Source: Paramyrothecium sp. XJ0827 | Lineage: Eukaryota > Ascomycota > Sordariomycetes > Hypocreales > Stachybotryaceae | DNA: 64,000 nt | Assembly (NCBI GenBank): GCA_020881915.1 | Contig: JAJFPB010000001.1 | Location: forward strand, 2,976,001-3,040,000 | Reading direction: 5' to 3' | Part shown: one piece after another, positions 1 through 11,251 of the stretch | Numbering within the stretch: the first letter of the stretch is position 1 | Layout of the letters: each line of letters begins with the position of its first letter | Notes under the pieces: generated by a model | Database searches by the model: none | The model's input: only the letters and a program-made list of their open reading frames with translations | Told to the model about the DNA's origin: nothing | Made by a program: the position numbers and the translations under genes

Positions 1-1260
1 AAAATCCAGAACATTGCAGCGTAAGGTATTATTTTACTCTACCTACCTTACCTAGTACAAAGTACCCTTGGACCATCTTCGACGTCTGCCGATCGCTCGC
101 TGCTGAAAGTGCTCACTCTTTTTGTAACCCTTCCTGGCCCTTTGTCCTCCCACGTTCGACATTTTGCGCAGCACTGTATCATTGTTCGGACCCGTCACAC
201 ACTCAACTCCGACGTAGATAGCGGATTGCACTTTGAGACAGCCAACAATAGCCTCGCGCGGGTTCGAAAATAACAACAACAATAATACCCAACCACGGGT
301 GTTCTGCAGATTCTAGATCCTGAAGCAACACCACACAATCAGACCCTGGACACTGGGACCAGCATCATTCATTCTTGCAAGGGCTCGAACGGCACGCCCC
401 CCTCCTCCGTCTCCTCCTCCTCCCCATTAAGCATGTATCCTGGCGAGACCTGGGGCCACGGTACAAGCCTGCAGTAGGGACGTGTGCAGCATCGACAAAG
501 TACCTCACCTCATCTCAGAAAAGCCAACAGCGTCCCCTAGCGCACCCCCCCTTGCCGCGCAGCAGCCAATCGCCTGGCGGCGTCGGTGGCTTAGCACCTG
601 CTGGCCCGCCCACTAAGCACCTGAGCACACACCCAAGACAACCAAAAAGCGCACCCTAAACGGGCCAGGCGACACCCAGCTCTTATAGTCGTACAGTGCA
701 GTGCCGCCTGTGTTGTCTGGCGGCCCACCTTTTTCCCTCTCCCTGCTCGAGACGCTATCGTCTTTTCCTTCTCTTTTTATCCGCCACACAGCCCGCCTCC
801 GCTCTCCACGCCCACACAGTGCCAACTGCACCACATCTTTACTGCCCCTTGTCCTTCCATTTGCAGGTTGCGGTCCCGTCGTCCCTCTTGATCTCTCCAC
901 TACTCTCGTCAGCCATCTCCATCTTTCCCTCTCTCACACTCCCACCCAAACCTCGACCTCACCTTTCGAGACCCCCGACGCCTCGTCCCCGTCTCGGACC
1001 TTTTTCTTTTCTTCTCGCGCCGTTCCGCCAGAGAAAAGATAAACCGGGAATCCTCGAGTCGAGCCATTTGGGATAATCCATCTTCCACACCCGCTGGATG
1101 TGCTGGTGGCAGTAGTCCATCTTGCCCCGGCGAATCCGTCTGCAGGGTTTTGGCAAGCAGGTTCGGGCTGTGGCGGCATCATCGCCAAACACGCCTACGT
1201 CAACCTCGACGCAGCTCCAGGCCGGATTGATCATTCACAAAGGCACCGCGCTGATTCAAT
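1..1260. other. 5' flank of RING gene
   Basis: There is no supportable coding sequence here. Short open frames occur on both strands but have low-complexity, Ser/Pro/Arg-rich translations typical of chance frames. From about 690 to 1050 the plus strand is strongly pyrimidine-rich, as is common in fungal promoters and 5' leaders. A TACCTACCTTACCTAG-type motif lies at 40-55. The stretch probably holds the promoter and leader of the RING gene that starts at 1261. Confidence 0.6.
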
Positions 1261-2761
1261 ATGGCTGCGCTTCAGGATATCGTCGGTGACGTCGCCCACC
1301 TCGTCGTCCGGGCTACCGTCGCCGCCCGCCAAGAGTCCTCCGCGACAAGTTCACCAACCACTCAACCATCAGGCGGCAACGGACAACCGCCGCAACAGCC
1401 GAATCGTGATCCCGGCGGCGGCAACTCCCCGCTGCTCTTCTTCGTGGCCTTAGGCTTTGGTGTTGTCTTCACCAATCTCTGGTGAGACTTTTTAATCTTC
1501 GGCCGTGCAGAGACTTCTCATGCAGGACCGTTGCACCGTTCGACGTGACCCATGATTCTAATAGAGTTCCAGGATCATCGTTGGCGTAAAGTACTGTTTT
1601 CGGTACAATGCTCGCAATCGTGCGCGGATGCTTAATGAGGACGGCGAGCCCATTACTCTTGAAAACATGCCTCGACCCCACCGCCGACGCCGAGAAAAGA
1701 AGTTGATGACGATGGATGAGGTCAACGAAAAGTTCCCTATGATGAAGTACAAGAGCTGGGTTTCGGAGCGCGCTAGGGATGGCTTGCCAACTGCAGGTGG
1801 AGTTTCGGTCCCTCCAAGCCGAGCCAACAGCATCCGCGACGCCGAAGGTGTCGCCGCCGACTTGGCTGCCAAGGACCGTAAATCTATCGACCATCCTCCG
1901 ACGACCGCTGCGACTGCCGCGACTGCCGAGTCTACTGTTCTCGTTGCATCGGGAGCCGACGATGCTGACGTTACGGAGAAGAAGAAGGTTGTCGAGTCAG
2001 ATAAGCCTGTCGATCCTGGTCAGACTTCCAGCTCTGCTCAACCAGTGCGACCCCAGGAGCCAGAACGTACGAGGAGCGAAGACGATGACGATGACGATGA
2101 ACACATTAACGCCGCTCTCCCTCCTGAGTTACTGACTACTCCTGGTGACACATGCGCTATCTGCATCGACTCTCTCGAAGATGATGACGACGTTCGTGGC
2201 TTGACTTGCGGACATGCCTTCCACGCTGGTTGTGTGGATCCCTGGTTGACGAGCCGCCGTGCCTGCTGTCCACTTTGCAAAGCGGATTACTACACCCCCA
2301 AGCCACGACCCAACCCGGAGACGGATGCTACCACTCCCAATGCCGGCCTGCAAGAAGCCCAGCGAGGAACTCAAGGTTTCGCAGCCGCTTGGATGCGTGC
2401 CATTGATGGTACCAGCAGCACTTCGCGCCGGCGCGCGGCTGAGCGGAGGCGTAGGCAAGGGGCTTCGCAACGGCCTCGGAGGAATGATCAAAGACAAACC
2501 GAAGCTCCGCAGCAGGACAATACCGCAGCAAACGGTACCCAGGGCGATGCTGCGTCACCTACCGCACCGGTCCAAGATGAGAACGCCAGCAGCGGATTGA
2601 TCTCATCCTTCCGACGGGCGTTCCGGTTTGGCCGTCGAAATAATGATCAACAACCCGAGAATCAGGATGCTGCAGCCACGCCTTCTCAACTTGAGGCCGG
2701 TGTTCGTCCAGCGACTACGGCTACTCCTGCTGTACCTGCACCTGCAGTCACTGCCCAGTAA
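1261..2761 (+). CDS. membrane-anchored RING-H2 finger protein (putative E3 ubiquitin ligase)
   Basis: Two exons, 1261-1481 and 1573-2761, give 469 residues. The intron opens GTGAGA and closes TTCCAG, and the split TGG codon restores the frame. Splicing creates a hydrophobic segment at about residues 58-82, with half on each side of the junction, so the protein should be membrane-anchored. A basic stretch and a YKSW-containing region follow, then an acidic run (DDDDDDE). A RING-H2 finger sits at about residues 267-310: CAIC, TCGHAFH, GC and CPLC give the C3H2C3 ligand order. The C-terminal tail is low-complexity, rich in Arg, Gln and Pro. By family, such proteins transfer ubiquitin from an E2 to targets at endomembranes. 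The substrate and the exact compartment cannot be told from sequence. The intron is certain by phase; the start is the first ATG of the open exon. Confidence 0.85.
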
Positions 2762-3397
2762 AGTCCTCGTGAGGGTATGCTCGCTCCTCTAGCACGGGCT
2801 TCACTGATTGTGTCTTTGTACATGATTTACTACTTTGCAAGTGGGCATTAATTTGCTTCACCATTTTCAGCCATATTGATTCGCTCTTTCATCCTCGCAG
2901 CAACAGGCTGCGATTGCCACCTACCTCATGGATCAGATATGATTTTATATCATATCGTGCAATGCCCCTTGTGTTCTGCCTGAACACCGTGTTGTATCTT
3001 TTGATATCCTCTTGGGGCCTGCACTGTCCAGTTGGAGGCTTGATTGGCATGGTCCATTTACTGGTGTTGCCCATCGTGAAGCTTTACGCAATACGTCTGG
3101 CGCTGCCCTGTTTGCTCATACCCGGAAGGAGCAAAAGATCTTCTGCGCGTTGACGAGAGTTATGTAAGACCGGGGAATAGTTGCTGCTGCATGTGACTGG
3201 AAGATTCGAGTTCCAGCATGGGAATGAATTGATTTACCTCTTTTCGGAGCGGCGGAGTTGGGTTGTTATTTTATTAGCATCTTCCCTAGCGCGGTCATCA
3301 ATGAATAGTTATGTGACCATGGAGTAATGGTACACTTGATTCTGTGACGTGATTTGTCTTAATAACCAGGCTCGCTATATAACGTGGTATCAATGCG
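2762..3397. other. convergent intergenic region
   Basis: 3' flanks of the RING gene (plus) and of the GPALPP gene (minus). No coding frame with family resemblance was seen. It should contain both polyadenylation regions. Confidence 0.5.
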
Positions 3398-4390
3398 TCA
3401 AAGAAAGGAGCCTTTAGAAAACCGCCCTCCAAAGTTAGCCGCTTTACTTAGAAGCTCTCGCCGTTGAGCGTTTCCAATTTGACCGCCCAGTGCCATGTCC
3501 TTTTCTCTATCAAAACCTCGCTTGCTTGGATCATCTTCCTCTTCTGCTGGATCTCCGCTTTTCTTCTTACGTTTTTGATGTTCGGTGAAGAGACTGCTGC
3601 CCCGTTGAGCCTCGATATTGGCGGCGATTCTACGATCCCGCTCCTCTTCCTCCTTGGACTTGCCCTTCCCAGAGGAATCGGCAGATTCGTCCGCGGGTCC
3701 AGAGCGCCCAAGGACGCTGTCCTGGAGGCGCCGCAGCTTCTCCTCCGGCGTCTCGGTCCAGATGGAGGAGACTCCGCCCCCGCTGCCCGCTGCGGGCCTG
3801 CCGCTCGGATTCGACGCGAATTTGCGGGCACGGATGCGCGTAGGGTCGCGCTCTGTGTAGGATGATGCGGTCGGCGGCGCGAGCATCCAAGAGTCGCGCT
3901 GTGGCGCAGACTCTACCGGTGGAAGGGAGGGACCGAGCGGTCGCTTGGGCGCATTGGATGCGTTGGGGAGAGAAGGCCCGTAGTCATCCTCAGAATCGGA
4001 CGAGGACTCTCCAGCGTCAGCGGTCGGAAGTGAAGGACCGATATTTGGCCCGATAGGCGGTTTTGCGACTGGCTTAGAGTCTCGGGGGGCGGCGGGCCCG
4101 ATACCGCCGGGGCTGTCGCTTTCTGAATCTCCGAGGTCTATCTCATTTTCGTTGCTCTGGGGGAAAGACGGTCCAACGGGGTGATTGGCGCCTGGGCCTG
4201 AGCCGGAGGGAGCGGCTGGCCCGAAATCATCGTCTGATTCATCGAGGTCGACCTCGTCTCGGTTGCGCGTTGACGCTACGTGGTTGCGGAGTTGTTTGGG
4301 GGCAGGGGAGGAGGCACCGTCGTCCTCGTCATCTGGCGTGCGCTTGCGCTTCGAGAGCTGTGGAGGCAGTTGAGGACCGATTGAAGACAT
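3398..4390 (-). CDS. GPALPP-motif / DUF3752 protein
   Basis: Single exon, 330 residues. The start at 4390 is chosen because the family opens with an N-terminal GPxLPP motif, and MSSIGPQLPP begins exactly there; an in-frame ATG at 4465 would add 25 residues. The first half is disordered and acidic. It carries at least seven GPxLP-like motifs (IGPQLPP, FGPAAP, VGPSFP, IGPAAP, IGPSLP-like, YGPSLP, LGPSLPP). The C-terminal third matches DUF3752 in character: WTETPEEKLRRL-like charged helices, a basic KRKKKSG stretch, then FDREKDMALGG and an NFGGRFSKGSFL-like end. The family is nuclear and poorly characterised (human GPALPP1). The function is therefore unknown; a role in RNA or chromatin complexes is only inference. 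It is divergent from VPS8, with 470 bp between the two starts. Confidence 0.85.
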   Translation of the reverse strand: MSSIGPQLPPQLSKRKRTPDDEDDGASSPAPKQLRNHVASTRNRDEVDLDESDDDFGPAAPSGSGPGANHPVGPSFPQSNENEIDLGDSESDSPGGIGPAAPRDSKPVAKPPIGPNIGPSLPTADAGESSSDSEDDYGPSLPNASNAPKRPLGPSLPPVESAPQRDSWMLAPPTASSYTERDPTRIRARKFASNPSGRPAAGSGGGVSSIWTETPEEKLRRLQDSVLGRSGPADESADSSGKGKSKEEEERDRRIAANIEAQRGSSLFTEHQKRKKKSGDPAEEEDDPSKRGFDREKDMALGGQIGNAQRRELLSKAANFGGRFSKGSFL

Positions 4391-4860
4391 TGTGGTGTGT
4401 GAAAGACGGAATGCAGTCGACGATAAGCTACGGACGATGGAGATTAGTGGATTCGAGGCGCCCACTCTCGCGCGACGTCACCTCAGACAGGGGTGTACCT
4501 GCCACGAGGTTGTCCCGGACAATCCTCGGGCCGTGGCAGCTACGCCGCTCGCTCGCTATGGAGGCAACAGTCGAGGTATGCAGGGTCGCGATAACGTCGA
4601 ATTCGTCGTTTCACCAATGTGAATGATCCCGAGGAGGCTAACGTATACGGAAAAGCTTCCCGTGGTTTTGCATCGAGGCTCGCAGAGAAGAGTGTCTGCC
4701 AGCAAGAGCCCCTCCCCCCCTGCTCAGCACGCTCGCTAGGCAGCTAGCACCAACATCCACCCGCTCATCCACACCTCTTACGCATAGCTCCCAGCCGATC
4801 CTTGTAATGAGCTTCTCACGGTAAACGAGCTGCTAGAGGAGTGATGGAAGCCGCCGCGCA
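4391..4860. promoter_or_regulatory. divergent promoter region GPALPP / VPS8
   Basis: 470 bp between two outward-facing starts. There is no coding potential apart from a seven-codon upstream ORF at 4844-4864, listed separately. Transcription start elements cannot be assigned by eye. Confidence 0.5.
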
Positions 4861-4864
4861 ATGA
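4844..4864 (+). promoter_or_regulatory. uORF overlapping the VPS8 start codon
   Basis: A complete short frame, ATG GAA GCC GCC GCG CAA TGA, ends with its stop at 4862-4864. It overlaps the proposed VPS8 ATG (4861-4863) in an ATGA arrangement. If 4861 is the true start, ribosomes would reach it either by leaky scanning past 4844 or by termination-reinitiation at the overlap. Whether the uORF is in the transcript was not tested. Confidence 0.5.
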
Positions 4865-7800
4865 CCGACGAACCAGAACTGTCTCCTCCCGGAGACCAAG
4901 CTTCCGACCACGAGGATGTAATTGACGTCCCTCCCCCGAGCGATAATGCCGACGATGACGCCGGCGCTGATGTCCTCGAGCTGGCGGGGCAGGAGACGCC
5001 CGATCGCAGCGCACCGACGGAGGTGAACAATGGGCTACTAGGCAATCGATATCGCGAAATTCTTCGGGATCAGCACGAGGCTGGCTCAGAGGTCAGCAGC
5101 GTGGACGCTGACTCGGTCGATGCGCTCCCCAGGAGAGCCGTGAGCCCAATTGACTCACTCATGTCTGGGCCCGACGACTCCCCTTCAGTCCAGGTGCGTC
5201 CATGGAGGAGCTTGGGAAGGGTTATGCTAATTTTGCGCAGGGATCCATGATATCTTCACCTGGAAGCAGCGTCCTCCCATCTATGGCCACGCGCCCTGGC
5301 CTCAGCAGCCCTACGCCGTCTTTCCGCCCGTTCGATCGACGTTTCGTCTCGCGGATATCGTCCTCTGGGCCTGGCACGCCTCGCGCATCCTCACCCGCCT
5401 TCCTGCACAGCCATAGCCGCAATGCGTCCATCGCGTCGAATTTCCTCCTCGACCAGACCGACGCGGACACGTCCTCGCCCCCGTGGGAGGTGGTGCGCTG
5501 GACCAGGCTGAAGAAGCTGAATGGACAGACCTTCTCCGAGGCCGGACGCCGGAACTTCGGCTCGCCGACGTGCTTGGCGGTCACGGCGTCGATTGTGATG
5601 GGAACATCGAAAGGCATCATCCTGGTGTTTGACTACAATCAGACCTTGAAGATGATAATAGGACCTGGCACTAAAGGTAAGTCATGAGTCTGACTGGATG
5701 AGCTTGGATCTCGAGCTGAATTCTTGTAGCCGTTGAGTCTGGGCCTATCACCGCCATTGCTGTTTCGGCGGATCATACGACAATTGCTGGTGGCCATGCC
5801 AATGGTAACATTTTCACTTGGGACACATCCCGAGTCTCAAGGCCTTTCCTCACGATTCCCGCCCTCGACGACACCCAGATGCGGAATAGAACAGCAGATG
5901 GCCATGCACCAAACGCTTCGGTTGTGCATATAGGTTTCCTGGGCACCCGACATACTGCCCTTGTTTCGGCAAATAATCAAGGCATGGCGTTCTCACATCT
6001 CGCAACCCGAGGCACAGGCGCCCTAGGAAGAACTGTCAAGACGACTAGGATACTTGGCCGCTACCCCAACTCACCGATGCCAGCAGGGAAGCCACTGAAG
6101 CCGAGCACAGTGCTCGCTTTTGGACCGCTCCCGCTGGGCAATGTTGAGCGTGCGACTGACACCATGGGATTAACGGCAATGTTGACGCCATATCTCCTCG
6201 TAATAGTGTCAACTACACCGGTGGCTCAGACACAGCACAAGTCCGCCCGACCAAAGGATGTACCAGCGCACAGTGCTATGACGGGATGCCTGGCCTGGTT
6301 TCCAGCGGTCAGGCTCAAGGTCCCGGACGCTCATTCAAACAGCGACATCTCGAAAGTCAAGCTCGCTTATTGCTGGTCGAACGTTCTGACAGTTCTCGAC
6401 GTGGACGAAATCCCGGGTGAAGATAAAGACCAGCCATCGTCCCTGAACTTCAAGGCGCGAAGTAGGTGGACGTGTGAGGAGGCCATTGTTGCCGTGCAGT
6501 GGCTGAGCCGCTCGGTCTTGACCGTGCTTACCATAAGTCAAAGACTTATCGTGTTGGAAGATCGTTCCATGCGTATGACAGACGCGTTCGACTTACTGCA
6601 GAAGCATGTTTACCACGCAGACCTTTTCTCAAAACAGTTACATACTCTGGTGGAGCACCATGATGAAGAGGATGATTCTATGCATGGAGTAGTGGCCGAT
6701 GCCTTCTCCATGAGTTTTAAGGCTTACAAAGGACGGATATTCCTACTTGGTTTCAGCGAGGTGTCCATCGGGACGTTATCGAATTGGGCTGATCGATTGA
6801 TCGCAATGATGGAGCATGGCGATTACATCGGAGCCATCCAATTGGCGACATCCTATTATACGGGCGACGCTGATAAGCTTACAATTGGGCTACCAGAAGA
6901 CGCGAATTTGCGACATACCATGGTTCGGGATAAAATCATGGAGATTATGAGCGCTTCTCTGAAATACGCGTTCGGCCAAAGACAGAAGAACCCGGCAAGT
7001 GTGGACAATTCTCACCTGAGGCAGCTTGCCGAGACTTGCTTCGTCGCCTGCGAAAGCGTTGGCGATACGGATTATCTCTTTGATGAGATGTATGAATGGT
7101 ACGAGGACGCGGATGTGGGTGGCATTTTCCTCGAAACCCTTGAGCCTCGGATCTTGTCGAAAGACATCACTATCGTTCCTCCGACAATCGTCAAGGACCT
7201 GGTGAGCCATTATGTAACCAGCGGATGGGCGGACAGACTCGAGGAGATGATCTGTTTCATGGAGACGGCGACTCTGGACATTGATCAAATCACCCTTCTA
7301 TGCAAGCAACACAATTTGTATGATGCTCTGACGTATGTCTGGAACCACGCTTTGAGAGACTTCATCACGCCCATGATCGACCTTCTCAGCCTTCTGGTGG
7401 AACCCGCCATGGCCAACGGTAACTCAACAGCAGGCGGCATGGGTGAGGATTATTACACAGTGAACGCAGTCAAAGTTTTCCCCTATCTATCTTATACCTT
7501 AACGGGGCGGGTTTATCCTAACGAGGAGCCTATGGACGAAGATACCGCCATTGCGGCCAAGGCAGAGCTTTACTGGTTTTTGTTCTCTGGCAAGACGATA
7601 GAATGGCCAAAAGGCAGTGGCCGGGAATTCTTAGTGAGGCCGGGCGAGGAGTCACAGCCCGCGTTCCCTTACCTGCGCCTAATACTCCATTTCGACGCGC
7701 AAAGCTTTTTAAGCGCGCTGAATGAGGCATTTGAGGATCCATTCCTCAACGATTCCCCGGATAGACCATTACAGAGCACCTCTAGGATGGACCTACCCGA

Positions 7801-9754
7801 GGAGCAGATTTTTGGTATGACAATCAACCGTCAATACGTCTTGTCGATCCTGTTAGACGTAATGAATCCGACCGACTTTACGAACGAGGATATCATCTAC
7901 TTGGACATGTTCATTGCTCGAAACCTGCCCAAATTCCCGCAGTATCTGTTGTTTTCCGGCTCAGTACTATCGAGAGTCCTGGCAGGTCTATGCAACCATC
8001 CGGGACCTGAAATTGCCGAAGATGCTCAGCTCAGCGCCGAATATCTGCTGTCGGTGTACCACCCTTCGGACATGTCAACATTCATGCCTTTGTTCAAAAA
8101 GGCCGGTTTCTTCCGGATCTTGAAGCGCATCTACAAGGTTGACAAGCAATTCGGGAGGCTCATCGAGACTTATTTTGAGGATCCCGAGGATCAGGAACTT
8201 GTGTTTGATTGCATCGCCGATTGTCTTCGGCCTCAAAGTGGACTGGGTAACCGGCAGATGCAAGAAGTGCAAACCGTGGTTGAGGAGCACGCCCGCAACT
8301 TGCTTGACCTGAGCCCCCAAAAGACGGCCGAGACTCTTGCATCACAAGGAAAAGCAACGCATCTGCACATACTCGAGGCTGCTACAGATGACCCCCAGCT
8401 GCAATATGAATATCTGAAAGAATTGCTGGAACCAAACGAGCCGCTTGCAGACGGGCCGCATGGCTCGGATCGGGATCTCATCGAACGCTACGTTGAACTT
8501 ATGTGCAGTTTTGATCGATCGCATGTACCCGATTATGTGGAGACCGTTCAGTCAACCAACCTGCGTCTAGACAAGCTACTGCCGACCATGGAGGAGACCG
8601 GTGTTATTGACGCAGCGGTGGTGCTCATGGCCCGAGAAGGTCAAATCAAGGAGGCAATGACCCGCTTGATCAAGCACCTCGGCACGCTAGAATCTGCCAT
8701 GCAGGGACTTCTGCAAGGCGACGAAACGGCACAGGATCAGGACTCATTAGATCTTGAAGCGACAGCCGAGGATCTATTGCAGAGCTTGCAAAAATATGTC
8801 CATGTTGGTATATGGCTTTGCCAGGGACAGACCAAGACGTCGCGGCGTGCTCATGTTGTCCAGAAAAAACAGGACGGCAATGCTGAAAAGCTATCTGCAG
8901 ATGAAGCGCTCTGGCTGGATCTCATTGATGCTTGTGTACAGACCACCCGTCGTCTGGCTCCCACCATTGACACGGCCGTCCAACACTTTGGCTCTGACAT
9001 ACTCGATGGGGAACGTCTAGTGGCGCTTCTTCGGTCCCTTGTGCAACATACGTTCACCTCATTACTGACATCCACTTCGAGCCAATCTACTGCGCAACAG
9101 GGGTCAAGAGTACTGGCGAACGCAAGGTCAAATGTCTCTTTTCTCCGAATCCTGCGAGCATTCCTCACTCGCGCCGCGGCATCTTCGCCCAGTTTGGCGG
9201 ATTTGCGGGGGGTTCTCGCGTCCATCTTCTCGGCATATGCATACGAAGAGTCGATCCTACGTCTTTCAAATCGTCTATTGGAACGAACCCTGTTTGTAAA
9301 TGTCAAGGAAGCTGTTGAACTGAGGCAGCGCGGATGGCGACCCCGAGGCTCAACATGTGAGGCATGTTCTCGACGGGTATGGGGCCCTGGTGTGGCTGGG
9401 AGCGCCGTCTTCGAAGCATGGGAGGACAAGCAAGCTCAAGAAGAAGCGAGGAAGAAGGAAAAGAGGAGATCTGAGGGGGCAGGGCGGACGCCTGGGAGCG
9501 CCGTGGAACCAGATGGGAAGGGCAAAGGCAAGAGCCTGGACCCGCGGCCAACGACAACAGCAGACGAGCAAGAAGGTGAAACACAGACCAAGGACCAACA
9601 ATTGGGGCCGCTGGTCGTACTGGCGTGTCGCCATGTATATCATCAGAGCTGTCTGGATGCGCTGCAAGAGAAACAAGAGGAAGGGATGACGGGGAGGGAC
9701 TACAAGTGCCCCATCGACGGGCGTAGACGAGGGGGAGATGTACATTTTGTATAA
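4861..9754 (+). CDS. VPS8: vacuolar protein sorting protein 8 (CORVET subunit)
   Basis: Three exons (4861-5193, 5241-5676, 5730-9754) encode 1597 residues; the introns are 47 and 53 nt with in-phase joints. Vps8 is the Rab5-effector subunit of the CORVET tethering complex, which acts in early-to-late endosome fusion. The N-terminus is acidic and disordered (residues 1-110). WD40-like repeats follow, including AVSADHTTIAGGHANGNIFTWD just after the second intron. A long helical-solenoid region comes next, and a C-terminal RING-H2-like finger spans about residues 1465-1585 (CEAC...ACRHVYH...C...CPID). A charged, lysine-rich loop interrupts the finger between its first and later metal ligands, which is usual for fungal Vps8. 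Length and domain order fit the family. A uORF overlaps the start codon. Confidence 0.93.
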
Positions 9755-10033
9755 CGCCAAGCGTAGCGTGAGTCTGGTACATAATATAATGAGATGGCAA
9801 GAGAGACTTTTTAAAACTCTCTTGGGCAGGATTTATCAAATCAACCACAAGTTCATTCTAGACGTTGCCAGTCCGTGTAAGTGCCGTCCGAAGAAAGGGA
9901 GGCGTGCATTAGCGTACCCACTCGCCGAAGAGGTACGTACATCTGCCACGAAGGTCGGAGCTCTGCCGGGCCTCAACTTTGGAACTGACAACGCCAAAAC
10001 CACGGCTACTCTTCTCAGAGCTCCGCGCTCGCC

Positions 10034-10768
10034 ATGTCGGGCTCGTCCGACGACGACGGAGATTATCTCTCCGACAACCAGTCCTCGAACTCATCGGGAC
10101 GGGACTCTCCTCCACGACCGCTTTCGCAGAACTACTTTGCTCCTCCATTCTACGGCCGACCACCGACGCCGTTGCCGCCATCGCCCTCGTTAACGTCGCT
10201 GCTGCGCCCATCGCGACCGACGACACCGGATGCTTCCGACGACGACAATGCCGTGCCTGTAGCGCGGGCGGCCCCCCAGGTTCCGACGTACGAGTACTAC
10301 GGCTTCGTGCTGTACCTGTTCAGCAGCCTGTCGTTCCTGATCTACCTGCTCTGGAGCTACCTGCCGTCGCCGTTCCTTCACGCGCTGGGCATCGAATACT
10401 ACCCCGACCGGTGGTGGGCGCTGGCGGTCCCGGCGTTCCTGGTCATGACGGTCGTGTACATCTTCGTGGCGCTGGCGGCCTACAACACGGAGCGGCTGAC
10501 GATACCGATGCACAGCGTCGAGACGCTCGTCGACGGCGCGGGGAAGCTGGCCGTCGTGGACGCTAAGGGCAGGGTCCGCGGCGGCGGCGTCGGGGGGCCC
10601 GCGCAGGCCTCGTGGCGCGGGAAGAGCAAGGTCGACGCCGCCGGGAGGCTGCGCTGGCGGGAGATCTGGAACGAGGGGACGGATGCGGTCATGGACATAC
10701 CCTTGGGTGGGGTCTGCGAGATCCTCTACGGGGATGGGAGGGAGGACGATCTCGACGATGAGTTGTAG
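10034..10768 (+). CDS. GPI19: GPI-GlcNAc transferase subunit PIG-P/Gpi19
   Basis: Single exon, 244 residues. The N-terminal 85 residues are Ser/Pro/Asp-rich and probably cytosolic. A PIG-P domain follows. YEYYGFVLYLF leads into a membrane helix at about 88-110. A short lumenal loop with YYPDRWWAL follows, and a second helix spans about 128-149. The NTERLTIPMHSVETLVD region then leads into a cytosolic tail that ends acidic. PIG-P is a small ER membrane subunit of the complex that moves GlcNAc from UDP-GlcNAc to phosphatidylinositol, the first step of GPI-anchor synthesis. The extra N-terminal disordered segment makes it longer than the yeast protein, as is common in filamentous fungi. The gene UAP1, 12 kb away, makes the UDP-GlcNAc donor, but nothing suggests they are co-regulated. 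Confidence 0.9.
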   Translation: MSGSSDDDGDYLSDNQSSNSSGRDSPPRPLSQNYFAPPFYGRPPTPLPPSPSLTSLLRPSRPTTPDASDDDNAVPVARAAPQVPTYEYYGFVLYLFSSLSFLIYLLWSYLPSPFLHALGIEYYPDRWWALAVPAFLVMTVVYIFVALAAYNTERLTIPMHSVETLVDGAGKLAVVDAKGRVRGGGVGGPAQASWRGKSKVDAAGRLRWREIWNEGTDAVMDIPLGGVCEILYGDGREDDLDDEL

Positions 10769-11251
10769 AGGATTGTAGGTGCGTTCTCGAGTACCTTATT
10801 TGCATGGCCGGGCGTTTCTTGGTTACCAATGTGTATGTTTTACTGCTTATCTTACTTTTACGAAGAGATGGGCTATGAACTAAAAATATCGATCAATGCA
10901 TCGAGCGCGGTATTGCTGCGCATAGCTGCGAATGTAATTGCTGACCCTATCACTTGATATTACATTGATAGCTTGGAAGGTATGCAAGCAGTTCCTAAAC
11001 CAAATAGCGTACCTACTTCATTCATCCAAGCACATGTATGCCATAGTGAGGCCCGCTCCACAGTACCTTTTGGTGAAGGTGCCTGGCTTAGCTCCCGTCA
11101 AGGTCCACACCCCACCACCGCTGCATATTTTCTACCTCGCTATCTTATCGTCCACAAAATTTCTATTCTTCTCGACCAGACTCGGTGCGCACCTCGACCC
11201 GTCAGCTATCCAGCCCATACGTAACGGCTGTGAGCGCGCCACTACCCAACC
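10769..11251. other. intergenic region PIG-P / ROK1
   Basis: Tandem gene spacer of 483 bp. No coding frame was recognised. It should contain the PIG-P 3' end and the ROK1 promoter. Confidence 0.5.

Noticed and set aside
250..270. GGGTTCGAAAATA resembling a tRNA B box
   Set aside because: No A box at the right distance and no cloverleaf could be drawn; the bases after TTCGA do not fit the B-box consensus.
8851..9429. 192-codon minus frame inside VPS8
   Set aside because: Low-quality translation overlapping the conserved VPS8 C-terminal region; no splice partners.
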